A stretch of DNA of 64,000 nucleotides from Branchiostoma floridae. Lineage: Eukaryota > Chordata > Leptocardii > Amphioxiformes > Branchiostomatidae. A program made the position numbers and the translations under genes. Numbering within the stretch: position 1 is the first letter of the stretch; each line of letters begins with the position of its first letter. The notes beneath the pieces are model-generated. The model searched no databases and was not told the origin of the DNA. It saw only the letters and a program-made list of their open reading frames with translations. Shown piece after piece: positions 22,895 through 33,829 of this stretch. The stretch lies in NCBI RefSeq assembly GCF_000003815.2, contig NC_049984.1, positions 26,700,009 to 26,764,008 on the forward strand. The letters run 5' to 3'.

Positions 22895-23605
22895 CGACTG
22901 ACATCTGTGATGGATTATCTTGTTTACGTGTTGGCGGACCGGATTGGTCTACTTTGATCGGTCAATTCTCGAGTTTGTTTAACATACCACACAGCGTATT
23001 TGTGGTTAACATAGTTTTAATGTGTTTCCAAACCATGAAAACGTGTTTATGTATTTAAGTGTATATTGACCATGAGTATCAACTGTTCTATCTCCAGTTC
23101 TCTCTGTTGGATAAAAAATAACAGCTATTGCCAGACCAACTTGAAGACATAAATATCGCGTCAACAGCAAAAGAAAGATTTTTGCACAACTAATCTTGGT
23201 GTTAATTTGTATTTCCTGTACAGAAGCTCGTGAGATGAGGCGAACATCAATCAACGCAATGTACTGGCGAAGACCATATCAACAGATGGACACCTCCGTT
23301 AGAGAAGTGTCACACTCTAAAGACAACATTTTGATCATAAGAGGAGGTCCCCCCAACAATATTGTGAATATATACGATAAATAGTTACCATTGGTGGCAG
23401 ACCAAATCGTGACACATCACTGATGACATCGATGGTTATTTTTGGGCTTTTGGCAGAACATCCAACTTACTCAGTGTTTTGTTAGTCAGGTCTCTTGTTA
23501 CAGCTGTCCAGCCTCTTGGAAACCCAGACTTCGGGGACTGTGCCTCTGGCTCAGTGGGGGCTGGTTCAGCTTAGTTAGATGGGTGTGTTGGATGTTTGGA
23601 CAATT
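22895..23605 (+). repeat. Dispersed repeat, copy 1
   Basis: About 700 bases that recur inverted at 61580-62325. Shared landmarks are ATTATCTTGTTTACGTGTTG (22915), TGTACAGAAGCTCGTGAGAT (23218) and GTTTCCAAGAGGCTGG-like sequence in inverse form near 23510. The best-preserved part encodes ICISCTEAREMRRTSINA in both copies, but no longer conserved frame is present. Class unknown; no terminal repeats or target duplication found. Confidence 0.8.
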
Positions 23606-23929
23606 AAAATCTCAGTCACTATACTACAAAAAGTTAAAGATTACAGCATTAAAGGTTTTGTCAGTTCACTGCTGTCATCTGAATAACATAAGCGGTTAAC
23701 ATCCTGTATCTGGTCCACAGTATATATATAATATAGGTTGGGACCTGGTTGAACTGACTTTCAATAGTCACGGTGGGTTACAGTCTTTGGCATGACCTTC
23801 TGTACGTCATTGCTGAAGTTGCTTTAGGTTGGTGAAGGACTTCGTGTTCAAGTTTGACAATAGCATTGACTTTGATTTTTATTGTTTAATATATGTATGA
23901 GAATGGTACGCAATTACTCCACCTTGAAT

Positions 23930-24135
23930 TTGTGGCGTTTCGACCTGCATGTCTCGAGGCGGTCGAGCCTGTGTGTCTAGAGACGTTTCGGCCTACATGT
24001 CTAGAGGCGGTCGAGCCTGTGTGTCTAGAGGCGTTTCGGCCTACATGTCTAGAGGCGGTGGAGGCTGCGTGTCTAGAGGCGGTGGAGCCTGCATGTCTGG
24101 AGGCGGTCGAGCCTGCATGTCTCGAGGTCTCACTT
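23930..24135. repeat. 24-bp-based minisatellite
   Basis: Units such as GTCTAGAGGCGGTCGAGCCT alternate with GTCTAGAGGCGTTTCGGCCT, giving a 48-bp higher-order repeat at the left and pure 24-bp units at the right. The frames on both strands stay open only because of the unit length. Confidence 0.9.
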
Positions 24136-24466
24136 GGCAATTCGCAATAGTGACCTGACCTTTCAACGCAGACCAGTTCAAGTTTTTTCCTAAATGGATT
24201 GTGTCCGACAGAAAGGTTGCGATATTATATACTGAGTGCCGATTCTGCTTGTAATACAACATAACGGAACAGAAATACACGTGTTATTTCTTGTGCTACG
24301 TGTAGATTTCCCCCGATGTGTGAACCTTATGTTCACACATAACTTGAGCGGTACGTCGCCGTGGGTACTGAGCATGCGGCCTGGCACGTTTCTTGTGGTC
24401 TGGACTGACTGCAATTAGATGATAGTACAGCAGTGATTGTAGCTGCTTGGATTTGTTGGCGATTCC

Positions 24467-24925
24467 TCATGTCATTCTTCCCACATTATTCAATGCAGTA
24501 TGGATTTTCTCGATGCCGTGCTTGCCTTGAAAACCTATGTAAGCAAAACACAATGTCCTGATCCACTCTACTACGTGATCCTCAAGCACGCGCACTCGCC
24601 ATTTTAAGCTCTGTCGTGTAGCGTCACAATAGCGTGTGGCTGAGAATCTGACTGAGTTTTTTTGGTTCTGAGCGATGCTCTTCTTGTACGTGGAAGGCAG
24701 CGGCTTTCCAAGAAGGACTTGGGGGCTAAGTCGTTGCTTGAAGAAAGTTTTGCGCTGTCCACGCGAAACATGAACAGCACGGTCTTCGCCTGTTACATAC
24801 CACTTTATTCGGACAAGCTTCTCTTCTCCTTCAACTTCCATTTGCAGTCCATTCTGCTGAAGCTCTGTCATCTCCTCAAAGACTCTTGCTCCAGCCTTGA
24901 CCTGCTCTTCATAATCTTCTTTTCA
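24467..24925 (-). CDS. Unrecognised minus-strand coding-like frame
   Basis: A frame of about 140 codons contains VKAGARVFEEMTELQQNGLQ, then a lysine/arginine-rich middle, ending MT at 24467. The opening (an acidic helix followed by NGLQMEVEGEEKLVRIKWYV) recalls the region before the zinc-binding part of some CACTA-like proteins, but the match is weak. No clean splice sites. It may be a pseudogene. Confidence 0.3.
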
Positions 24926-25292
24926 AATATTGGGTGAGCAATGTCCTTAGTGGCTTAGTCTAATATACAGTATCAAGAATGGCAACAGCTATGTTCACAC
25001 AAGAAGAAGAATTTATACAGCTCTATCAGTACCAGACTTCACCACAAAGGTGTGATGAACATGTCATAAAGTGGAACCTTAAATAGTGACAATATGTTGC
25101 TTATACTTGAAGTAAGGTCTGATGTTTACATTGATGCTATTCTTTTCATTTGTCGTATTAGATCAAGTATACCTTGGCAATAACATATATATTTGGAGCA
25201 TTGTCTTCTTCACATTTAATTCTGCTCTTTGTATTTTGAATAAAAAATTACAAGGCATTTATTTACACTAGTCTGACTTAAATCGTGCTCCT

Positions 25293-26045
25293 ATATTGGT
25301 CGGCCCGGCGGTGAGTAGGGGTGGGAATTACGTACCGCTGTACAAAAACGCAGTATTCTTCTCGTACAGTTCTCGGGTGAACCAGGGCCTCTTGCAGGTC
25401 TCGGACTTGAGTGATGCAGGCCATCACAGCGCCAATGATGTTGTTCTTGGCCTGTGGTCTGCCATCCTTCTCCATACCTGAAGCAGATCTCTGGTTCGTG
25501 GCCTCCCAGGACGTGCCGGTTTTCTGGCATCATCAGGTGCTTCCGGATAATATCGCTCACACTCCTGGAGGCTGCATTTCCATCTCGTACCTGTAAGAGT
25601 TCAACCGACACAAATGCAAAATGGTCCGTTCTAAAAGAAAGTCAAATAAGGCTTCTATGCTGATACAGTGAGGATAGCACAAAAGAATATGTCGCAATTT
25701 ACACTTGTAAAATTAAGTTTAAGAGGCAACGTAACATTACTATTGTTCACTGTGGTTCACAATGGTCAGTCATCTTGATGGCAAAATGAAATCCACAATC
25801 CACATACAAATAAATTGTATATAATTGCACCCCGAAGCAAAAGAGATGACTACAATATCGTACCAAACAGCAGTGTTTCTGAGACTATAACATTATTATT
25901 TGCTTACGTGGAAGACATGATATGGTTCTACCTACCACTCTGAACTCAGTGGTCAGTAGGGACATGTTGTACACTGAGCTCAGACTCGTAGCTGGTAGCT
26001 TGGCTACGAGGCGCATCGTCTGGTAAAAGTGGCCAGCAAAGGAAT
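25293..26045 (-). CDS. Two candidate exons of an unrecognised gene
   Basis: Exon about 26045-25935 reads FAGHFYQTMRLVAKLPATSL and ends before GTAGGT. Exon 25590-25293 follows GAACTCTTACAG and starts VRDGNAASRSVSDIIRKHLM. The phases join without a break (RV/VRDG). The second exon changes frame near 25480: the first frame stops making sense after GGHEPE, while a neighbouring frame continues as AKNNIIGAVMACITQVRDLQ to a stop at about 25278. A single-base indel is the simplest explanation. No family recognised; it lies just downstream of a DDE transposase remnant on the same strand. Confidence 0.35.
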
Positions 26046-26304
26046 CTGTCGACGGTGATTTTTTTAGAAAGAAAGTTACTTTGGTCCGTAATGCAGCTAC
26101 CTGATGGTAGCCCCCTTAGTCATTCTGGGTTCAGTGGAAGGAATCATTAACGCCTGAAGTGTGTGGAAGAGGTAAGATAATGAAGCCACTCAGGATTTAC
26201 GTCGTACAAACTATAGAACTTACACAAGTTACATGTATCATTACTTCTGTCTTTGCACAAAGTGTAATGTGTCCATTCAATGCCTATTACAATGTTACAG
26301 CATA

Positions 26305-26720
26305 CTACAACTGAAACTGATACTTAACAAGTTGCAAAGTGCTGCACAGACTGTGACTGTCATCAATCTGAGGCAGCAGAGTTATGGGCAGTTCGTACTT
26401 CAGAATGCGGAAGGTTTTCAGACGTCTGATCGCCTGCTCAACGAAGATTCGCAGGTTGGCTACAGTGTTGCAACCTCTGCCTGTGTCATCTGGTGGCAGC
26501 CCTTCTTGCCGGGTGGGATCAGCAAACATCTTCAGCTATGGGGAAGCCCCGATCAGCCATGACTACCTCGTCCCGGAATTTTGTTGCATTCGTATCTCTT
26601 GATTTGAGCTTGTAATTGTCGTCAAATTTGTGCGACCTTGTTCCCTGCTCATCTTTGGTGTTGAATTTTGCTTGAGCTTGCAGCCGAGCTTGGAGGTGTC
26701 TGGTTAAGACAACTTCTGCC
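26305..26720 (-). pseudogene. DDE_Tnp_4-type transposase remnant (Harbinger/ISL2EU-like)
   Basis: The minus strand encodes FRDEVVMADRGFPIAEDVC, the typical second-Asp block (ADRGFPI). After frame changes follows IPPGKKGCHQMTQAEV and then TVANLRIFVEQAIRRLKTFR, the block with the catalytic Glu (VEQAI), then ILKYELPITLLPQIDD. Two frame shifts and a stop (VC followed by TGA) show decay. The family carries DDE nucleases of Harbinger-type transposons and HARBI1. An N-terminal first Asp block was not found. Confidence 0.7.
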
Positions 26721-26759
26721 TCACTTCTTGGTTATATAATAATTTGTACCCATCGATAT

Positions 26760-27062
26760 ATCCGCGTATGACGTACAGGACTTAGTCACAAATCTTGGAA
26801 ACGGAAAGTCGTGCATTTATTTGCCATGACGTTAAGTTAGAGTGCAATCAAAACATGTATTCTCTTGAAGTCCTTTATTAGTCATGGCGCTACGTTAACT
26901 TAAAGGGTGGTCAGGGCCTCCTTCTCTGGCCAGATGTCGCTCTCGAACGCAGCTCTCAGCACCTCCACAGCTGTCCCCCTGTTCCTGACCTACAGGTGCT
27001 GCTTCACCACCTTTATTTTCAACTTTGGGCCATGGAGGGTACGACTGGACAGGTGACCCGGT
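26760..27062. repeat. Direct repeat A, carrying a gene-end-like frame
   Basis: Matches 31695-32032 in the same orientation. Shared stretches include CTTTATTAGTCATGGC, CAGCTCTCAGCACCTCCACA and CACCACCTTT. On the minus strand it ends a frame VEVLRAAFESDIWPEKEALT followed by a stop; the second copy ends differently (VEVLRAGFESDLGRRRTS). The two copies therefore look like the ends of paralogous genes or element copies. Confidence 0.75.
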
Positions 27063-27455
27063 AGCGAGCTCTCCTTTGTCATGCGGGTGAGGATGGTAGC
27101 CAGCAGTACCACAGTACCACAAGCAGCACGCCTCTTCATGTTCTCTCATCTTCAGCTACCGGCTTATCAATGTATTCCACATACTTTCCATCTTCCAGCT
27201 GCTGTTCATTCAGTATCCTTAAATGCCCTCTTCAGTGTGTCTAGGATCTTCTGGGGGTCCCCCCGGCCCCGTGGCTCCAGAACGTTAACCTCCTGTGTCG
27301 CCTCCCCCTCTAAATTCGTCCAAGTCAGGCGGGCCCTCTGTTCGAGAGCGCCCCCCCCCCCCCCCCCAGGTGTCCAAGGCCCCCTCTACCTCGTCTAGCC
27401 AGTCTTCAAACGAAAGAGATGAGTCGCCCCCGAGAACTTTGCCAGTTTCCGATCA

Positions 27456-27848
27456 GTGTGTACAACTATCGTGGGCTGCCCATTCGACAGGCAAGAGGTG
27501 GAACAACGGTTCCGGGGCGGAGACCGAGTCCTCGACAACGTCTGCGAAGTGGGGAGGGGAGTTAGACGGGGTACGGGGCATGTATCCATATGGTCTGACA
27601 TCGCAACATTCGACGACCTTGGGATAACAACAGGAACGATCCTGTATTTTATACGCACCACCTACCACGAGAACGGATCTCTCTTAAGGGAGGTTAATTC
27701 TTTCCGTGTCCTTTGGCACGGGATTATCTGCGGGGCAGACGACTATGCCTACAGTTTCTGCCATCAAATGGGACAGAAGTCGCGTTACGGTACCCCAGAT
27801 GGCCACCTTCGTAGAATCCGTAAGGAAAAGGTGTGGAACGATGAATAA
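27456..27848 (+). CDS. Unrecognised 130-codon frame
   Basis: The plus-strand frame with RQEVEQRFRGGDRVLDNVCE, IWSDIATFDDLGITTGTILY and HQMGQKSRYGTPDGHL ends in TGA. Composition looks coding, and a weaker Ser/Pro-rich frame overlaps upstream (27295-27627). A 17-C run at 27351-27367 precedes it. No family recognised and no conserved neighbours. Confidence 0.3.
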   Translation: MCTTIVGCPFDRQEVEQRFRGGDRVLDNVCEVGRGVRRGTGHVSIWSDIATFDDLGITTGTILYFIRTTYHENGSLLREVNSFRVLWHGIICGADDYAYSFCHQMGQKSRYGTPDGHLRRIRKEKVWNDE

Positions 27849-27921
27849 CCCACCCTATAGCCAACCCACAAAAGTAGGTCAGGGGGATAGCAAGATTACT
27901 TCGTGCCGGGGCTACTCCTGC

Positions 27922-28494
27922 CTATAAATCCCCATAAATAAATATATGGACTCTTCTTCCACCCACCTGTCTGAGGGTGTATCGGATGATATCGTCGTCC
28001 GAGAGCAGGCGCCTCTCGTAGATTTGTTGTTCCAGCTTCTCCGCTTCCGCGCAATAATCGAAGTGTTCGCCTCTTCCCGGCGGGTACCCTGGGTATGGCC
28101 GGAGCACGATGTGGTCCTTGTTTCCCCACTCGTCGGCGATCAGCAGCTGGTGGATGCACGAGTGCGGTCTCGTAACGCACTGTAGCAGTTCCATCAGTAG
28201 CTGGCTCTGTATTCGGCGTGCACCTCGACGGAACTGCTCCAGGGCGGCCTTCACTGCTCGATTCTGTTCAAAGGCATGCACCCAGACCGGGTCGGATAGT
28301 TTAATAGCTTCAGCCTCTTTATGGAGGGCTTCCTTGCACATTGCGTTCATTCGGTCTATCGCGGTACCCTGTCCTACAGTCCTTCCGCGCATATCCTGGG
28401 TTTCCGAGCGGGTACCAGCGTCCCCTTCAGGTATTGGTGGACGTCGGGACCGCTCTTCTTCCAGATGAGACATTGGGTCTGCGTTTTGGTCCAT
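27922..28494 (-). CDS. Intronless 190-codon ORF, possible retroelement gag-like protein
   Basis: Starts at ATG 28494 and is open to 27922. It begins with an acidic/basic hydrophilic region (HLEEERSRRPPIPEGD), followed by a helical segment with MNAMCKEALHKEAEAIKLSD, then FEQNRAVKAALEQFRRGARR, IQSQLLMELLQCVTRPHSCI and a C-terminal block EKLEQQIYERRLLSDDDIIR. It resembles the small helical first ORFs of retroelements, but I cannot place it firmly. Its lack of introns among spliced neighbours suggests a mobile or retroposed origin. Confidence 0.45.
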   Translation of the reverse strand: MDQNADPMSHLEEERSRRPPIPEGDAGTRSETQDMRGRTVGQGTAIDRMNAMCKEALHKEAEAIKLSDPVWVHAFEQNRAVKAALEQFRRGARRIQSQLLMELLQCVTRPHSCIHQLLIADEWGNKDHIVLRPYPGYPPGRGEHFDYCAEAEKLEQQIYERRLLSDDDIIRYTLRQVGGRRVHIFIYGDL

Positions 28495-28499
28495 GCGCA

Positions 28500-29230
28500 G
28501 AAGGCGTTGACTGGAATGGAGAAACCAAGAAACATCGAACTGCAGAAACCTCTGTCACTCACAAACCGTTACCGTCCACTCAGGTTGTTCGTTAGCACAA
28601 AGGAGGTCAAGACATGACGCGTGCCTGAAGTCCATAGGGGTTTGCGTTCACCATAGGCAGGAAACACACACAACAGGCAGGTGGTTGACGTCAGGTGGAG
28701 GTGTTACTGGCAGCGGTGAGTTGGCTGTCACGGTGGCGTACGGGCAGACAGTTGACGTCAGGTAGGCCGTGACGTTGTCGCAATTGGATACAGATATTGA
28801 AGTGCAGTCACACGTACGCGGATGACAGACTCTCAGTAAGGACGTCAGGATTGACGGAGGACTGATGACTTGCGCCGGCCGATGACGGCATGTCGGAGCG
28901 AAGATGATGACGCCCCCAGCGGTAGTTGAGCACATGTGCACACATTATGTGCATTCAATCTGAGCATAATAAGGCTTCAGCCAATTTATGTCTCTCAAGC
29001 GTTATCTCATATATTCTATCAAGTCTTCCCGACACATGACAATTTCCACATCACATTAACGATTGCAATGATTGTATTACCTGCTTAACCTACAACATGC
29101 AAAAACCAAAATTAAGTCACAACTAGGACCAAAAAATAGTTACTGCTTGAAAATCATTTGTGTGTGTGATTAAGTACATGTCGAGGTACTAGACTTTAAC
29201 CTGATTTCAATGGGACATATGAAGTTTTGA
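28500..29230. other. No gene seen
   Basis: Repeated phrases built on GTTGACGTCAGGTGG / GTTGACGTCAGGTAGG occur at 28686 and 28750. They contain TGACGTCA palindromes (CRE-like), but nothing else supports a promoter. Confidence 0.35.
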
Positions 29231-30270
29231 TATCCTCAGCTACGTCCTTCAGGTCAAAGCAATCCAGCTGGCACTCCATTATCTTTGGCCTTTTAGCAAC
29301 TGAGCCCTGCTTTCTGGATTGAGGCTAACAAGGGCCTCTTTTAGCCTGTCTGAAATTGAAATCTTGTAGATGTTTGTACAGATTTTAGTTCATCACCGCA
29401 TGAGTTACACGCTCCAGTTTTGTTTGCACAAAATGTACGGTTCCGTAGGACAATGTTGTTGTTGATATCTGCGTCAGTCATCATTTCTAGCTGTTAGTTT
29501 GTTTGGATTCCGAGCATGAACTAGGACTGCTGTCAGCTAGGACTGCTCGCAGAAGCGTATTTGCTGCCTTTAACATACCCGTCCTGGAACATGCCTTGTA
29601 TATCTTTCCTGTGGAGGTAGAGGTCAGACGCACACTCAAACAGAATATTAAATCTGTTTGCTCGGAACGCCTTTAATTTGGCAAAGGCTGGCACCAAGTC
29701 TTCTTCTTGAACTCCTTCTTCAATCCGCTGTTTGACTTTCAGATGCAGGAAGTCCTTGAACTACTGTATTGTTCCAGCCTACTCATTTCCCCCTGGTGCC
29801 ACTGTCAGCCTCTGAGTGGCGGAGTCGGGGTGCTTCCAGGCATAGTTGCCGCTTTTGTCTTGAAAGTCTCCAAAAAGATTGAATAATGATCATAATACCG
29901 GTATAAAGGTTCTGGATTCAAATCTCTAGCAGGCTCCAATGTTGTGCCCTTTATTAAGTCACTTTATAACACCTATTTCCTCACTAGACTCAGTTGAAGA
30001 TGAGAGGCTAGCTTCAGGGATGGATGTTCTCTCAAATTTGACAGAAATGCTTTAAGTTTATGCTTTAAGAAAAAACAAGATAGACAATTACCTACTAGAG
30101 TCTGCATGATGAAAGTGTAACAGTTTGACATGTTTAATTAAAAACATCAGATTTTACCTCCAATTGCTTCAGTGGCCATGTTTGCTGCTTCCAAGACCAT
30201 TTTGCTTCTAACGCCTGGCGTCCTTGGAAAAATCGCCTCCATTTGTGAATGTTCTCTGGGTCATCTATTT
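29230..30270 (-). pseudogene. Transposase-like gene, copy B (possible Academ family), decayed
   Basis: The minus strand has, in order, a weak upstream piece (MVLEAANMATEAIG, about 30200), QRLTVAPGGNE, stops, FKDFLHLKVKQRIEEGVQEE, LKAFRANRFNILFECASDLY, DIQGMFQDG and LKAANTLLRAVLADSS. Copy C on the other strand (58.3-59.3 kb) has MLDFKDYLDTE and LHFKAFRAKQFNIFLDCAAG at matching places. The shared FRA-K/R-FNI motif makes homology clear. At least three stops and several frame changes show that it is dead. Confidence 0.55.
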
Positions 30271-30432
30271 ATAATTTAGCGATACATTTTTCAAAATCCG
30301 TTCTCAGTTGTTATAAATCCTGGTGGCCAAAGTCAGATTCAAAGATCTGTAAACAAAGTGTAAACACTCGGGATTAAATTTGATGACAAATATGCAAACT
30401 TTATTACTTTGTGATGTCAACAATCGGAAAGT

Positions 30433-30678
30433 TTAACGGGAAAAGAAAAAAAGCATATATAACTTTGTCTGTTCCTTTGGTATGGATGTGACTTGGGGCT
30501 CGTTCTTCAAAAAGTTGGGTAGGATGGTCCAGTCTTTGTGTCGGTTCGAGTGCATTCTGTAGGACTGGGGAACAGATCTCCCATCAGGCCCTAGTTTGAG
30601 TAGGAAGGCTCGAGGCTCGGTGTGGTTGTGGTATCCACAAAGATATCCATCCATCCAGAAATATTCACAAAACTGCAA
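30433..30678 (-). CDS. Short unrecognised frame
   Basis: The minus-strand frame of 81 codons contains FCEYFWMDGYLCGYHNHTEP and VPQSYRMHSNRHKDW. It looks more like protein than chance composition, but no splice sites or family are evident. Confidence 0.25.
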   Translation of the reverse strand: MQFCEYFWMDGYLCGYHNHTEPRAFLLKLGPDGRSVPQSYRMHSNRHKDWTILPNFLKNEPQVTSIPKEQTKLYMLFFFSR

Positions 30679-30689
30679 TTTATTGCTGT

Positions 30690-31694
30690 TGTGTCTGTCA
30701 CCTTTCCTATCTCCTCAAACATTTCCATTAAATGTTGGTAGTACTTTTTTATAACTTTATTAACATTCACTACCAGTGTAGAGACAGTTCAATATAAAGT
30801 TTACAAACATAATAATACCTAAAAAGTAAATATCATCAAGTTCTGTTCATGAGGTTACAAAGATTGTTGTCTATTTCTAATTATGTTATTTAGCCTGTTT
30901 CTAAAATACACAAAATTTGGTTGGACGTTTTTAACAAAACAGATATGATTGAATGATATGATTTGGAAATTGGGGTTGGGAAATGCCATGTCGCATGTCA
31001 CAATGAGAAGTGTTTTCAGAGTTGAGACATATTTACTGGTAAGGTGCACATTTAACTTAAAGTAAAGACTTTAGAGTTAGAGCTGCGATCTCTTCTCTGT
31101 ACTAGTGGAAAGTAATTTCCTATTCTTTTAATAGTGATTAGCAGATAAATTCAACCTGTATTCCATTCTATCATACCATTAATCATTTCCTTCCAAATGG
31201 CTAATTTTAGCTACTGCCAATGTATGACCTATAAGCTGTTTGCCTAAACACAGGCGTAGTTATCTTGACCCCAAAATTTCACCACACATCCAAGATGACG
31301 CACCTTCGAATTCCCGCAACTCTGCTAGGTTGACCGAGAATTCAAGTTCTCAGCCTAGTATTTATCATAGCAGATCAACGTTTAAGTGATTTTACGATTG
31401 ATTTTTACGCATACATACGTAAACCGCCGATCTTCTGCTGCTTTGGAGTAGGGATAGGGTTGTATACGCTGTACCGCCATGTTTACCGTTGCTGAGAATG
31501 CAAAATTAAAAGTAAAAGTAGAATTAGTAAAACTGAGAAATCATCTTTTTCCGGACCTCATTTTAAGTAGTTTTATGTGCGTATGATGTTTGCTAGGGCA
31601 TTATATTCCGTCATAGAACTGTCGTAACTTTGGATTTTATTGCACGTGAAACTTGCGTAATGACAACGTTTTAAAAACTGGAAAATGCATAATC
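30690..31694. other. No gene seen
   Basis: AT-rich. A minus frame at 31049-30855 looks like the basic tail of a retroelement but is too short to assign. Confidence 0.3.
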
Positions 31695-32032
31695 CAGTAG
31701 GTAACGTTAGAATCAGTCACAATTCTAGGAAACGGAAAGACTGTTCACTCAAAACATATATGTCTTTGAAGTGCCATTACTTGCCATGACGTTTAGTTAA
31801 AGGATGCAATCGAAACATTTATTTTCTTGAAGTCTTTATTAGTCATGGCCGGCGTTACGTTAACCTATAGGATGGTCAGGACGTCCTTCTCCGACCGAGG
31901 TCGCTCTCGAACCCAGCTCTCAGCACCTCCACAGCTGTCTCCCTGCTCCTCACCTGCAGGTGCAGCTTACAAGGGACCACGGCTCCACCACCTTTGTTTG
32001 CAGCTTGGTACCATGGAGGGCAGGACTTCTGA
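31695..32032. repeat. Direct repeat B
   Basis: Second copy of 26760-27062, about 4.9 kb away in the same orientation, with extra bases around GCTTACAAGGGACCACGGCT. Confidence 0.75.
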
Positions 32033-33825
32033 GCTGTATATTTACAGTTCCTTCGGATTCTTCTCTTGGTTTCCATCCTCTCGCCTCTTTTCTTCTTTCC
32101 TGTCGCTCTCCATTTTTTGCAATCGTTGGTCCATTCGCTGGAAACTCTCTGCCATCTCTTTCGCGAACGGCCTGCTGCTGCTGCAGCTTGTTAAGGAATG
32201 CGTTCTGTTGATCACTGCTGATAATGTTAAATGAAATATGCATATTTAGAAAATGCACTTACAAGTTCGATAATGCAAGAATGAATGGTTAATCTTTTTA
32301 TCATCAGGCCATGTTGATTTGATTATATGGATGATATAGTTTAGTACTATATACATAGTAATGCATCACAGGAGATATCCAACAAACGTGTAATGATAAA
32401 ATAAAGTGAACCTCTGACTATTTTCGCTGCCTCTTGACTTGGAATGGAAGAGCAAAAGTAAACTTAGGCTAGCGAAAGTTAGATGTAAGACAGGTCACTG
32501 ATGTAAAATCGTGGCGATCAATTGCCGGCCATTTGCCTTTTTCAACAACTACAATTGATACTCCAAATCCATGTTGACCTGAAGGGTAGTTAAGTACTTG
32601 GGAGCAGATATCAACTCAACAGATACAATCTCTCTCTTCCATTGGACACTACTGACTTGATGTATTTTTTTTTCAACTGGAATATTTTCAACTGATTTGT
32701 TTCCACACTCCATCTAACTATGCATCAACTTTGATTGCATTGTTTGTACTATTGTCGGCAATTCATGTCGGCAAGATCAGATAATTGTAACGGTTCACTA
32801 TTGCCCCCAATAAGCAAGAAACATTAAACATGAGTGTAAAATCTTATCTCATGGTGATTCCTAGGTAAATTAGGCTTCGCTGCCCGTGGTGTCACTCTAC
32901 TGGAAATATTGGCCATGATAAAAAAGTATAACGGTGTACACAAGACATTGGGTCTGAATCAGTTGTTTAGACAGACCACATTAGAACCACACATTTTCTA
33001 CTTTTCTCCGATTTCTTCCAAGCAAATTTTACGGCCTATCTGCGCATAGTTCACCTCTGTGTTATTGAGCTACTTGGACGCGATTTCCGCCCATCTTGTC
33101 TGCTCATTTCTTAATATGAGTGGCAACTCGAAGTCCCTTTTGGAGATCTTCTCTTTCAAGAGCAGGGTGTAGAAGTCTGTCTTGCAGCCATCTGTAAACA
33201 AGTACATATGTAAATATGGATCGGTAGACATATTTACGGTGTATTAGTTTTATCATCTTCTCGAAATGTTTACATACTGTGTTATTTAAAAAAATTCTGC
33301 CTGTGTTTCGAACCACGCCCCAAGCAAAATCACTATTTTGACTCTTTGAAAATATAAATTTACACCTACCTCGAGTTTTGGCAAATGTAAGAGTCATCAC
33401 GGCGCTGGCGATGATATGCCCCTCCTTTACGACCCAAACTTCTTCGCTGGATGGGGAGATCGGGAAAAACAGGTGAGAATAAGAATGGGAGTCAGGTTCT
33501 GGCGACGATGAGAGAGATTGGGCAGATGGCGGGGAGGTGGATGGGGAAATCAGAGAAAACAGGTCTGATTCTGGCGACGCCGAGAGAGATCGGGCGGATA
33601 GTGGGGAGATAGATGGGAAATCGGGGAAAACAGATAAGAATAATAATGGGAGTCAGGAGAAGAAGGCGAATAGATAGGTGTAGACGACTGGGACGCAGGT
33701 GAAGGCAGGGGGGAGTCAGAGTCGAAATCAGAGGTGAGGAGAGGTGAGGGCGGTCGGGAAACCGGTACGAAGTCAGCTGTAGAAGTAGTCGGAGAAAATG
33801 GCGGTTGTGTAGAGTCGGAAGACAT
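31876..33825 (-). CDS. Candidate spliced gene, possible Myb/SANT-like DNA-binding protein
   Basis: Exon 1 (from ATG 33825) is Ser/Pro-rich (VPVSRPPSPLLTSDFDSDSP). After a frame change in a duplicated PDSHxYSxLF unit it continues to EEVWVVKEGHIIASAVMTL and a donor GTAGGT at about 33371. Exon 2 (33192-33060) reads CKTDFYTLLLKEKISKRDFE and NEQTRWAEIASK, then an in-frame TAG. This looks like the first helices of a Myb/SANT-like domain (RTRW-x-EIA). A coiled-coil exon at 32258-31876 contains QNAFLNKLQQQQAVRERD and a Lys/Glu-rich stretch. Such proteins accompany Harbinger transposases, and a DDE_Tnp_4 remnant lies 5 kb away. The joining of exons is inferred. Confidence 0.35.
32307..32334 (+). repeat. 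Solo end of the Harbinger-like MITE
   Basis: GGCCATGTTGATTTGATTAT followed by ATGGATGA matches the 19205 terminus. No partner end occurs nearby, so this is a truncated copy. Confidence 0.8.
32340..33059. other. No gene seen
   Basis: Would be intronic if the 31876-33825 gene model is right. No further exon recognised. Confidence 0.3.
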
Positions 33826-33829
33826 GATC

